64,000 bases of DNA, taken from assembly GCA_902806565.1 (NCBI GenBank), contig CADCXA010000009.1, positions 186,001-250,000 of the forward strand. The letters run 5' to 3'. This DNA comes from Hypoxylon rubiginosum. Lineage: Eukaryota; Ascomycota; Sordariomycetes; Xylariales; Hypoxylaceae. The translations under genes were made by a program, and so were the position numbers. Position 1 is the first letter of the stretch. Each line of letters begins with the position of its first letter. The notes under the pieces are model-generated. The model worked only from the letters and a program-made list of their open reading frames with translations, had not been told where the DNA came from and did not search any database. This document shows, piece by piece, positions 50,692-61,547 of the stretch.

Positions 50692-51503
50692 ATGTCATCC
50701 AACGACGACAAAGCAGCCCAGCAGCCTCGCGAGGAGGGGGAGAACCAACAAGAGCAGCCTGGTCAGGGTCGACAGGAGGAGAAGCCAACGGGAGAAGGCC
50801 AGAGCAACAACCAAGATAATACGCCGCAAGATAAAGAGAAGCTGAGCGAAGAAGATGAGCCATCGCAAAGCGGTAAAACCCTAGACAATGCAAAAGTTGG
50901 TGAAAAGAACGACGAGCCAAAACCACAAACTGCGACGCCACCCGCATCGGAAAAGAAGAAGCAGCCTAGGCAACCGCGCGTTGAGTCGGAGAAGCCGAGT
51001 CGATCGCGACGACGTCGCCGCAATCAACCATCTTGGATAGAAGACGACGACAAGGAGAACAGCTACGAGAAACAAGTAGCTCCCCGGCGTCAGCAACAAC
51101 CACCCCCTCAGTATCAAACACAACAGATGCAGATGCAGCAGCAGCAGCAAATGCAACAAACACAACAGCAACCGCAAAAGCAGGGCGGTGGTGGGAATAA
51201 CCCGCTAAAGTTGCGATTAGATCTCAACCTCGAGGTTGAGGTAACACTCAAGGCGCGGATTCATGGCGACCTTACCCTGTCACTTTTGTACGTGTCGCCC
51301 TTTTCTCCTTTACCCCTGTTACCAGTTCAGTTACCTTTGTGTTGCTGTCATGCACCCCCGTTCCGGGTCGGCGCAAGCCGATGCTGAGCTCCCCTACCTC
51401 CAGATATCGACTGGGCAATACGCTGGGAGCCCACCAGACTGACCATGCATAAGTGAATAGTTAACTAACACGCTTACTCGCCGTTATTAGGGATGGGATG
51501 TGA
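50692..51503 (+). CDS. Gln/Arg-rich protein with conserved RLDLNLEVEVTLKARIHGD tail
   Basis: ATG at 50692 (MSSNDDKAAQQ). I splice 50692-51287 to 51491-51503 (intron 51288-51490, GTACGT...TTAG, branch TTAACTAAC), ending LTLSLLDGM, 202 residues; unspliced, the frame runs to 51387 with an unlikely tail. Residues 1-110 are Glu/Gln/Lys-rich, 115-125 are an Arg cluster (SRSRRRRRNQ), then a Gln/Met-rich stretch, then the conserved tail shared with the gene at 48.0-48.5 kb. The whole N-terminal region is predicted disordered by composition. Function unknown. Confidence 0.7.
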
Positions 51504-53566
51504 GTCTGCGCCGTCTTATCGCAAGCCATATTATATTATCGGCATTATTATGCAAAGAGTATATCGGCTAAGCGCCGATCCTGTCGGGGTTATCTCTCTC
51601 CTATTAACTAAAGGAGAGGAGAGGTTGTTTTTTCTTTTCATTATCTAGGAAGAATTGGAACGGGTTTACTTTGCTTGGATGTGGATTTGGTATTTCGGTG
51701 TTCATGAGTTAAAACCGGATTGGAAGGACTGTCATATATACCACAGGCATGTATAATTACCTTAATCGCGCCTATATTTAGAGCTATAGGCACACATAGA
51801 AGAATCATGTAATGTACCTATTTAATGCGGCTTATTCCCCTTTGACAAGTTCTGCGCAGCGTCATACCTGGAAATATGCTTGTGTATGGGAGCTAAAGAG
51901 AAAATACGGCCTTCCTTTAAACTATATGGCAAGAGTTTCTCAATTGTATGCCGCACCGTGTAGAGAAAGGCAACATAGGCAACATAGGCAACATACCTGT
52001 CACTAATACACATCTTGCGAATAAGATCGCGCTATGGGTACTAATGATATGTACATAGCCACATATACATGTGCATGTAAGCGGTTGATGTTTCTAGCCA
52101 CAACGGCTGATCTGCCGGCCTGCCGATTTACTAACCACCGACCTGACTGGGATTTCCCAGTTTTCCAACTCTGCTTCCCCCAGTCTCATCCTTGTTTTAT
52201 GTCTCCCGACAAATTAGGCCTAGTGTGCTCGCCGCTTTTGCTGTAGGCTCGGCTCAGATCTGTCCTTAGCCACGTGCCCGGGGCAGCTGTGTTTATGCAC
52301 ACTTATTACGGTTCGAGAGAGTTCAATTTGTGTATATCTTGCATAAAACTACTGGAGACATCATATTTTTATGCCGTTATCTGGAAGTACAATTCCGGCC
52401 AAGCTCAGGTGAAGCTCAGGTCAAAAGCGGCGTGGCCTAATCCCTGATGTATAAGTTCTATTTATCGGGATAAGCGTGTCAAGGGAAGATCCGACATTTC
52501 TAACACGAACGTAACGGCTAGCTACAGCTTGGCTTAAACTCGGGTATCAACTGCATCTACATTTCGGCCTATTCACCTGTTCGATCAGCCTCCCCATCCC
52601 CATTCTAGCTGACACCTACAGCATGTAGGTACTCCCGTTTCTTGCTGGTATTCCACGCTCTTCATACCCACTGTTGACCGATGCGGGACAAGACTCCAGT
52701 GGTACAGGTGAGACGGCCGTACTAGAGCAAGTGTCTTGTAATATCACGTGTGAGTCTGTGAGAAGCAAAAAGAGGCAACAGGATCAGGTGTCCATATTCC
52801 TTCTCGTCTTTCGTCGCCTGGATTCAGCAGCAGCTTGCTAGACATGTGATCTTTAGGTTCTCTCTCCGGTCAATGTATATGGCTTCAAGTACACTCATTT
52901 CATCCACCTTGTCGAATTGCGACCAGACCGTAAGGATTCTGTTCTCCCGACTTCTACCTAGTACGGAGCGACGCAGCCACAGAGTCACATTGGTCACATT
53001 TGTCACGGTGAAGCTAGCCATAGCCAACCAAGGTCAGCTGTTGGCCCGATTTGAATCCCTGTACGATATGCACATTGATGAGCTGCTAGGATCGCGATTC
53101 GTCAGAGGCAGAGAGGTTACTCTCCCCCAGTCCCCCACCTCCGACTCTCTTCGCATTCCTATTACCTCCTATAGCTAGCCACCTCCTTATGTAGCAGTTG
53201 TAAGTAGGTAGGTAAGCCACTAGGTATCTACCTATGACGCAAGCGAAGTAGACTGCGCGCTTGCAAAGCTAAGTATTGGAGCTAGCAGGCAGGGTGTCTG
53301 TGACTGTGGAGGTTCCCTTTGCTTCTTAGAGTTTCATGTTATCATCCCCTGTCGAGTTACATAGCTTTTCCCCCATACTCACGACACAGTCTCGCAGCTG
53401 AGGACTGCGGTAGCGTTTTACCACTATTAGTCTATCTTCTCGTTGGTGAATGTTGCCTCCGCTTCCATGGTCCGGTCTTGATCTCTTCTACCACACTATC
53501 TTGGCCGTATACCTTGTCATATTTCTCTTTTTTCACGCCAATCAAATCCGATCAGTTGTTTTGATC
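51504..53566. other. Intergenic region, no gene recognised
   Basis: 2 kb. It holds three copies of GGCAACATA at 51969-51995 and GTCACATTTGTCAC-like repeats near 52984-53005. Open frames are short. The end is the 5' leader of the next gene. Confidence 0.4.
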
Positions 53567-55426
53567 ATGGCCGACATGATGAATCCGCAGACGCCGCCAA
53601 GGAAATTGTTCAAGCCTTCGAGCAAAACGAAGACGCCAACCCCTGCGAAAAGGCAGACACCAACCACTCCAACAAATCCAAGCACCCAGTCCCACGACAC
53701 CCTCACGCTCACGCCCACAGAAACTGTTAGCCAGTCTGCAGAGCGTCCTGGATTCCTCTCGAGGGGTGCGTCGGAAGTTTCGAAGAGCGCTATCGACAGC
53801 TCAACCGAAGGTGAAGATGCGTTAAAGGGACCAAATAACGTCGTCAAAAGTATTGCTGGAAAACCTCGGGAAATTCTCGACTCGTCGACCGGCCAACTGC
53901 CCGAACCATCGAACCCCACGGATGCTTTAAATTCGCCGACCGATATTGCCAAATACTTCACCGAACAAGGAAACTCGGAGATGAGTACCTTCATATCGGC
54001 GCTAGCCGGCAAGACTTCGCTTGACCCGACAGGCACAGCTGGCCGCGGCGTAGACTCGAGGGATATGCCAGGGGATGCAGCTGATGTGACGAGCCAGGCC
54101 ACCGGCAGACCGGCGAGCGGTGCGTCAGAGTCGATAAATGAACTACCCAGAGACGATGCGCTGATTACTTCGCCAAATGAGAGAACGAAGGAGGTCTTAG
54201 ATGAGGCGTCGGACCTTACCAATACGGCTGGAAAGTTGAGGGAAAATGGACACGCGTCTAATGGAGTCGCGCAAAAGGCGGAGGACATGAAGAATTCGGA
54301 TCAAAGTCCAAGTTTGGCGAGAGAAGCGCTAGACGCACCCAAGCCTGTAGACGTCTCGAAGGCAGCTGAAGGGTCGACAAATGCCGCTCAAGAGCAAGTT
54401 AAGGGTGTTAAGCCTCTCAGTACTGGCGGCGAACCCGACACCGCAAATATATCTAAGGAGGCTCGAGTAGGGGTGTTAAACGAGAAAGGGAGGAAGAATG
54501 GTTTGACTCGTGCAGCTTCGGATGCAACCGGACGGAAAGCAAGTGCTCTAGCTTCGAACGACTCCAGTGACGGTACGCAGGTTGCGGACAACATGGGCAA
54601 ACCTGCACATATTGAAAGGAGAATCGAGATACCGCTTTCTCGTCCGGAAAAGGCCGTGAGCAGCCCCCCGGAGCCGAACAAGCCTGATATGCATCAAATC
54701 GCAGCTGGTCTTCATAGCGTCGACGACCTGCCGGGCACCGAAGATCTCCCAAGCACAGATGACCTGCCTGGTCTTCCAGATGACATGCTGCAAGACCCTC
54801 CCGAAGAAGTCCTGGATCCCTCAGTACATACTCCATCTTCCAATATTACGCCCATCCCGAAGATCCCAAAAATTACTCCCATTGGTATAGCGCCACCTCC
54901 TGACCTGCTCCACCTCGCTCACGGTCTTGGAGGCAACATGGTTGATGATGTTGGGAATATCGTGGACGCGTCTGGGGAAGTACTCGGTCACGCTACAGGG
55001 GATCTTCCAGCAATGGTGGGTAAGAAGGTAGCTGACAACGGCGAAGTATACGGAGAAAACGGAGAGGTCGTTGGGTACGTTTCAGAAAATTTCACGGAAC
55101 CACCGGCGCCGACCGATATTCCGGACCATGTTCTTGGGGGGTTGAAGGTAGACCACTACGGCAATATACTCGACACGAATGGCAACATTATCGGTCGCTT
55201 CAACGAGAAGGCTGGTGAGAACGGCCCACTTGCACCTTTCCTTAACAGACGCAAATCAAGCAATTCCCAGGCCGAAAGTAAATCAGAGGAAGAAAAGAAG
55301 CCGAAGGTGAACGCACATACGGGCGGGAGTCCCTCAGACCTTTTCCTAGATGTAAAATCTACGACGGACGGCATTCAATTAACAATCCGCATACCTACCA
55401 CATTCGGAAGACAGCCGCAAGATTGA
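53567..55426 (+). CDS. DUF3659-containing disordered protein
   Basis: Intronless, 619 residues from the ATG at 53567 (MADMMNPQTPPRKLF); the frame is open back to an ATG at 53450 with a hydrophobic stretch, which I consider leader. Residues 1 to about 430 are Ser/Thr/Pro/Asp/Lys-rich and disordered. From about 455 come three DUF3659-type half-repeats (MVDDVGNIVDASGEVLGH, KKVADNGEVYGENGEVVGY, LKVDHYGNILDTNGNIIGR). The tail (LFLDVKSTTDGIQLTIRIP) alternates polar and hydrophobic residues. DUF3659 proteins are fungal, often called LEA-like, and of unknown function. The same strand carries a longer DUF3659 gene 1.7 kb downstream. Confidence 0.82.
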   Translation: MADMMNPQTPPRKLFKPSSKTKTPTPAKRQTPTTPTNPSTQSHDTLTLTPTETVSQSAERPGFLSRGASEVSKSAIDSSTEGEDALKGPNNVVKSIAGKPREILDSSTGQLPEPSNPTDALNSPTDIAKYFTEQGNSEMSTFISALAGKTSLDPTGTAGRGVDSRDMPGDAADVTSQATGRPASGASESINELPRDDALITSPNERTKEVLDEASDLTNTAGKLRENGHASNGVAQKAEDMKNSDQSPSLAREALDAPKPVDVSKAAEGSTNAAQEQVKGVKPLSTGGEPDTANISKEARVGVLNEKGRKNGLTRAASDATGRKASALASNDSSDGTQVADNMGKPAHIERRIEIPLSRPEKAVSSPPEPNKPDMHQIAAGLHSVDDLPGTEDLPSTDDLPGLPDDMLQDPPEEVLDPSVHTPSSNITPIPKIPKITPIGIAPPPDLLHLAHGLGGNMVDDVGNIVDASGEVLGHATGDLPAMVGKKVADNGEVYGENGEVVGYVSENFTEPPAPTDIPDHVLGGLKVDHYGNILDTNGNIIGRFNEKAGENGPLAPFLNRRKSSNSQAESKSEEEKKPKVNAHTGGSPSDLFLDVKSTTDGIQLTIRIPTTFGRQPQD

Positions 55427-57101
55427 ATGCTCTATACCTAATGTTTTAATGTTTTATGAACTTCACTGGCGGCGACGACGGTCTCGAGAACCGATGATTA
55501 TATGAGAGCTATTTTGATGAGATTTGATGCGCCTCATTTTATCTACATGGTGTGGCATGGAAAGTTGATAGGTCTACCTTCAGGTATCTCAACATCTACA
55601 AAAGTTATTGATAATATACCTACCTCCTTTAAAGGCAGTTGATACCTCTGCTAAAAGGGATGATTATTAAATTGAGAATTGACAAGTTTGTGAAAGATGA
55701 GTCCTAATGCGAGGGAATACGCCGGACTCCAAAATGGTAAATCGGCCGAGAGAATGACGCTTACGCTGTCAACTATGCCATTTATGACGTTCATCTGATG
55801 GAAACCCCATCAACTGATGTCCGGTGTGGCTTGATGGGCTGCAAAAAAACCGGTTAAGGTGAGCAGAGCAGAATGAGGAGTGGGGAGAGGGTGACGTTGG
55901 CTGGTTGGTTATTAGCCACCCCCAAGATGGAAATTGACGAATAAGAGACAAGTCGACTCAGCCACCAATGGTCTGGGGTTCTAGAACAACTCCACGGAGT
56001 CTACTGAAACGCCTAGTTACCATACTACGAGACACTACGGTACGGTAAGGCTGCTGTAGGCGACCTTTTCGATCCAACGGCGTCAACCCGACCCAACTGG
56101 TTAACCTTAAAGTTGTGGGGTCAGAGGTTCACGTTGGCATTGGTTGCTGGTGTGGCTATAGTGGCTTGAGAGGTTATGACTTATGATAATGACCATGATA
56201 GCTTGTTCTCCTACAACCTTCACCATCCTTGTCATGTTATAATAACCTACAACTCTAAAGAATGCGGCTAAGGGAAGTACTGACGGAGAGCTGAAAATTA
56301 CCAACAAGCTACGCGGCAGCCCGTGTGCGATCGAGATTTCCAACCGGCGCACCCTATGGCGTCCGACGAGCTGTGGTCGCAACTTCAGGGGGGAATCCTG
56401 TTTTGTATGCCATGCCTTGGTAAACCCCAACGAATGGTTATTCAGTATTCTTTGAACCCCTACGCTAGAGACTTTATCTCCAACCAACACCAACACACTG
56501 CATGCCACCACCCGGTTTAGTACGGACCGACCAGCAAGCCACACCACCCCAGAGCTAGGCCCCTGTGCTTGTCTGTGGCACACACCCGCTAAAGATCGAC
56601 ACCTTACTGGTATAGCCAGCAGCCTCATTCGTGGCTTGACTTCATCACGAAGTCTGGCCATGGATTCTATGTCCAGGTATTCCCTACTGATGACGTCCAG
56701 GACCTTCCATCCTAGGGAGATATTCATTGTCATGACGTCGAACAAGTTGTATGAAACGTCTCTTGAAATGGGGAACAACAAGGGAAGACTGGCACTATGC
56801 GACAGCTCAGGCGGAGGTAGGCATATGGGTAACTGTCCTACTTGTGACGTAAGATCCGGTCTTCTTGGTCCAATTTCCTCTAATATCTTTGATCGTGAAC
56901 AAGCCATAAAAGACCAATTCGCTGTTCTGTACCCCCTTTGAATCTGGCGATTAGGAACTCATGACTATTTCCTATCATAATACCCAACAGCAACCCCCAC
57001 AACCGCAACCACGAGAACGACGTAACCCCGTAATCGTGACCACCACTACACATCAATTTATCACAGACGAAAACCCGGTGACGATAATACATCCTGCTGC
57101 C
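55427..57101. promoter_or_regulatory. Spacer and promoter between two DUF3659 genes
   Basis: 1.7 kb. A 266-codon ATG frame on the minus strand (56107-56907) has no recognisable domain and unnatural composition; I do not call it. TAGGTACC-type repeats are fewer here than elsewhere. Confidence 0.4.
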
Positions 57102-60100
57102 ATGTCCGGGCTTGGTGAAGCAGTCGGCGGGCTAACCAGTCCGCTGGGCAAAGCTACTCAGAGCGTCCCAGGCGTAGGAGGAAACCAGCAAGAAGTCGCG
57201 TCACAAGCGTCCGTACCGCGGTCCATCCCAGACACGTCAGAGGAGAATGAAGGCGAGGGTGAAATGGTGCCGGCAGCTGGCCGTATCAATGAGGACGGAG
57301 AGGTAATCGACGACGACGGAAACCCGATCGGCAAAGTCATAGAAGGCGACGCGCACAAACTCTCAGGCTTCATAGTAACGCAAGAGGGTGACATACTGAA
57401 CGAGGATGGTGGTGTGGTCGGCAAGGCCGAACCCCTCGAAGATGTTGCTTCAGAACTCAACTATACAACCAGGTCCGCCGCTACTCGAGGCAAACAGGGA
57501 GGTGGTGGTTTAGGCAGTACAGTCTCAGGTATCACCGGAGGCATCGGCCAGGCTACCAAGGGCGTCACCGGAGCCGTGGGTGGTACGGCAAAAGGTGCCA
57601 CAGACACCATTGGGAAGGCAACAGGGACCCAAGGTGCAACAGATACCGTTGGAGACGTTGCCCAAGGTGCTACGGACACCGTAGGTAACACTGCCGAAGG
57701 TGCAACGGGTGCCGTGGGCGACACTGCACAAGGCGTGACGGGGGCCGGCGAAGATTTAACGAAAGATGCCACCGACACCGCCGAAGGAGTTACCAAGGAC
57801 GTCGGAGCACCTGGTGCAGAGGATGTCGCTGAGGTTCCCAGGGAGACTGCTGAAGGTGTCACCCAGGGTGCGCAAGAGGCCATCGGCGAAGGAGAATCAA
57901 TCGACAAACTCGGCTCTAAGATTAATGTTGAATCCGAGGGAGGCAGCCTGGCCGACCAAGGACTTGTCCCTATCGATATCCCATCATTGTCTCCTTCAGT
58001 CGCGAACAAAATTGTCGCCTTATTCGAAGGGCCATTCACCGTCGCTGATGGGGGAAAGGTTACCGATCAACAAGGCAAGATTATTGGCAAACTGGCTGAT
58101 GGTTCGGACCTTCAAGAGTTAGTCGGTAAGAAGGTCGGCGGTATCGATGGCCAAGGTAACCTTCTAGCCGACAGCGGTACTGTTATCGGTAAAATCGACA
58201 TCGCACCGGAGGGTTCAGTTATCGAACGAATCAAGGAGGTAGTCCCCGAAGCAGTTCCCCGTATGGATGCCTTGGAACAACAAGCTCAGCAAGTCGCACC
58301 AATTCAAATACCATCATTCGCTCCGTCTGTGGCCGATAAAGTCATTGCTATGTTCGAGGGCCCTTTTAACGTCGCCGAAGACGGTCAGATCACAGACCAG
58401 AACGGCAAGATCCTTGGAAAGTTGGCTGAAGGCCAGGATTTCAAGGACCTAGCCGGCAAAGACATCAAAGGTATTGATGGTCAAGGAAATCTACTCGGCG
58501 ATGATGATAGTATCGTGGGAAAGGCCAACTTGGTACCCGAGGGCACGATTGTCGATCGCATAAAGGACGAGGTCCCCGAAGCGGCAGAGCGACTTGACGC
58601 TCTCGAAGCCGCTAAGCAGCAAACCGAGGACCGAGTTAAGCTACCCGACATTTCTACTCTGGAGGGAATGAAGATCAACAAAGCCGGCAACGTCGTCGAT
58701 GATAATGGCAACCCAATTGGAAGAGTCATAGACGGCGATATTAAAAAACTTATCGGCAAAGCGCCCGATGAGAACGGAAAAGTCTGGGACAACAAGGGCA
58801 ATGTCATCGGCCAGGTAGAAGTTTTACCTGAAGTCGTCGAGAACGTATCCTCGCCCTTTGAAGATTTCCCAGATGCTGTCGTGGACAAGTTTGGCAAGGT
58901 GATTTATGACGGTCGTCAAGTCGGCGTTGTCTTGGGCGACGACTTCCAGAAGTTGATCGGCAAGAAAGTCGACGCCGATGGCGATGTCATTGACAAGAAT
59001 GGCAACGTCATTGGCCATGCTGAAAGAGCCGAGGCCGAGGAGCCTGAGGAACCCGAGGAGGAGGTAGTCGATTACTCCATGCTACGCGACAAGAAAGTCA
59101 ACAAGATGGGCAACGTTGTTGATGACAAGGGTCAGATTTGGGGACACGTTGTCCAGGGCGTTTTGAAGCTTCTTGTTGGTAAGAAGGTTGGTGACCAGGG
59201 AGAGATATTCAACGATGCCGGCCAAGTTATTGGCAAGGCGGAACCTATTCCTGATAGCGAACGTGAAGAGGTTAAGGAACCTTCGCCTTTCGAGGACTAT
59301 CCCGATGCCATCGTTGGTGAACAAGGCAAAGTCATGTCCAACGGCGAGCAGGTCGGTATTGTTGTCGAGGGCGATCCCAAGAAATTGAAGGGTAAATCTG
59401 TTGATCCCGACGGAGATATCCTGGACAAAGCCGGTAATCAACTCGGTCACGCAGAGCGCTGGGAGGAGGAAGAGCCCGAGCCTGAGCCCGAGATTGATAT
59501 GTCACCTCTGGCCGGCAAGCGCATTAACAAAGCTGGCAACGCCGTCGACTCGCATGGCGATATTTACGGCCGCGTAATCGAGGGAGACCTCATGCGCCTG
59601 GTCGGAAAGATGTGCGACAAGAATGGCTTCATCCGCAACGAAGGTGGAGACATCATCGGCAAGTGCGAACTCATCCCAGAAGCCGAGCGTGAGGGCATGA
59701 AAGAAGGTCCCTTCAGCGAACTCCCTGGCTGCACCGTAAACAAGGAGGGTAAGATTGTGACGCCTGGCGGTGATGTCGTCGGACGGCTCGTCTCCGGCGA
59801 TCCTAAAATTCTCTTCGGCCGTGCTGTCGATGACGACGGCGATATTTGCGACAAGAACGGAAACGTCCTAGGCCATGCCGAACGTTGGGAAGAAGAGCCC
59901 GTTCCTAAGGACATTAACCCCATGTCGGATCGACGGGTCAACCGAGAGGGTAACGTTGTCGACGAGAACGGCGACCTCATGGGCAAGCTTACTTCAGGTC
60001 TCTTGAGCGAGTGTGCCGGCAAGAAGATCGACGACGACGGTGATGTCGTTGATGGCAAAGGAAAAGTCCTGGGCCATTGCTCGCTACTCAGCGAGATACC

Positions 60101-60845
60101 CGAACCGGAACCAGAAGAGACGGAAGAGGAAAAGCAAGCCCGCTTGCAACTTGAACAGGACCAGAAGATCGCTGGTCAGATTTCCTTCTGCATCGAGCAG
60201 TCTATCGACAAGATCAAACCTATCTGCAAGATGATCACTGAAGTGAGTAGTATTTACGTCCTACTGGTCATGCAAATACGTTGGCAACTCGAGTACTGAT
60301 AATTGTTTCTTAAACTACAGAGAATTGACGCTGAAGAGCGCAAACCTGAAGATGAGCGAGACGAGGACGAGCTCGTCAAGCAGGTGCGCCCCCTGATCGA
60401 AGAAGGCGGTAAGATCCTCACCGAGGCCAACGGCGTGATCCGCGGCCTCGACCCGGACGGTCGCATCAGCGCCAACGCCAAGCACAAGACGGCGGCTCGG
60501 GAGGCAACGCCCGAGGAGTACCGGCTCGCGGACCTGCTCAAGGAGCTCACCGGTACCGTCACGGAGACCATCGACGGCGCCAAGAAGAAGCTCGAGAACA
60601 TGCCACGCGCCAAGAAGGGAATCAACCCGCTCTGGGGTCTCCTGTCCGAGCCCCTATTCCAGATCATCGCCGCCGTCGGCCTCCTGCTGAGCGGAGTTCT
60701 CGGGCTGGTAGGCAAGTTGCTTAACGGCCTCGGGCTCGGCGGTCTAGTCAATAACCTACTCGGCGGCCTTGGTCTCACGAAGGTGCTTGACGGCTTAGGG
60801 CTAGGTTCTATCCTATCCCCTATCACCGGAAGCAAGAAGAAATGA
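57102..60845 (+). CDS. Giant DUF3659 repeat protein with LEA-like region
   Basis: Exons 57102-60242 and 60321-60845 (intron 60243-60320, GTGAGT...ACAG), 1,221 residues from MSGLGEAVGG; an in-frame upstream ATG at 56961 would add 47 Gln/Pro/Thr-rich residues and is less likely. Two DUF3659 half-repeats come first (from about residue 65), then a Gly/Thr/Ala region of 7-11-residue repeats (GATDTVGDVAQ...) typical of LEA-like proteins, then about 18 more half-repeats of the form x-G-K-x-V-D-x-x-G-[DN]-[IV]-x-[DN]-x-x-G-x-x-[IVL]-G. Pairs alternate with acidic linkers (EEEEPEPEPE). The C-terminus is charged-helical and then strongly hydrophobic and Leu/Gly-rich (LLSGVLGLVGKLLNGLGLGG), ending in KKK. 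Function unknown; the composition suggests a structural or stress role. Confidence 0.88.
57525..57800 (+). repeat. Tandem Gly/Thr/Ala-coding LEA-like repeats
   Basis: Imperfect 33-36-bp units coding for (A/G)-x-G-A-T-(D/G)-x-V-G-(D/N)-x-A-(Q/E)-G within the giant DUF3659 gene. They produce mirror frames on the minus strand that are not genes. Confidence 0.75.
58000..60120 (+). repeat. Array of about 18 DUF3659 half-repeats
   Basis: Each unit is about 26-35 codons and centres on (D/N)-x-x-G-x-(I/V)-x-(D/N)-x-x-G-x-x-(I/V/L)-G. Odd and even units differ, so the array is really about nine two-part repeats. The first pair of this block is duplicated almost intact (PFTVADGGKVTD... and PFNVAEDGQITD...), the sign of a recent internal duplication. 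Confidence 0.85.
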
Positions 60846-61547
60846 TGTGTTAGATTTGTAATGTGGAAGTGTCGATATGATTTCTACATGGTCTTGTATA
60901 ATGAATGTTTTCTTTTTAAGGTATCTAGGTCTCTTTTTGGGTATATAGGTCCCTTTCATATTATTGCCTGTATGGATTATGAGCATACGAAGAGGGTTGG
61001 TTTGGTTTGGCGGGCAAAAGTGCTTTTTCGGTACGATGAATACATACATAGTACATAGTATCATAATAATAAACTTCACGATGCTTGTATTTCACGACTT
61101 TTTGATCTTCAACGCGTATCTAAGGCTGGGGCGTAGGCATCATCTGTATGCTTACCTGGGTAGATGCCTGGCTCGTTGCTAGACGTCGATGTAGATGTCG
61201 ATGATGTTGTGGCTGTTTAATCCCTGCATGTGCATCCTAGCCCTCAACCTGAATCAGGGACGCTATCGAAACTTTGCAGTATTAGTGACGTTATTCATGA
61301 CGCGTTTTATGCGAAATGGAGGGTGTCACACAAAGAAGCAGTAGCAAGTGATCAGGGTTCTCAGGGCAGCAACCAGCCGTTCTATCACGGGATTAGCAGA
61401 TGAGGTAGTGAGCTAAAACATTCAAAATACTACAAGCTTTTTATTTCACATCCCCTACATATTCAGAACTAATACCCTAGAGATACTACAGTATAATTAT
61501 TCTTAATAGATATAACCACTTTTAATAGGACCTAGATCGCTTGCAAT
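60846..61547. other. Intergenic region, no gene recognised
   Basis: 700 bp of AT-rich 3' flank and promoter, with a short GATGTAGATGTCGATGATGTTG repeat near 61187-61210. No coding signal. Confidence 0.4.

Noticed and set aside
53450..53566. Hydrophobic N-terminal extension of the DUF3659 protein
   Set aside because: The frame is open, but the segment looks like translated leader, and the ATG at 53567 begins the typical disordered N-terminus.
53542..54288. 248-codon frame opposite the DUF3659 gene
   Set aside because: Mirror of Ser/Thr/Asp-rich coding sequence on the other strand; no independent signal.
56107..56907. 266-codon ATG frame on the minus strand
   Set aside because: No domain, no family-like blocks, and Ser/Arg/Val-rich composition as expected of a chance frame; it covers the promoter of the giant DUF3659 gene.
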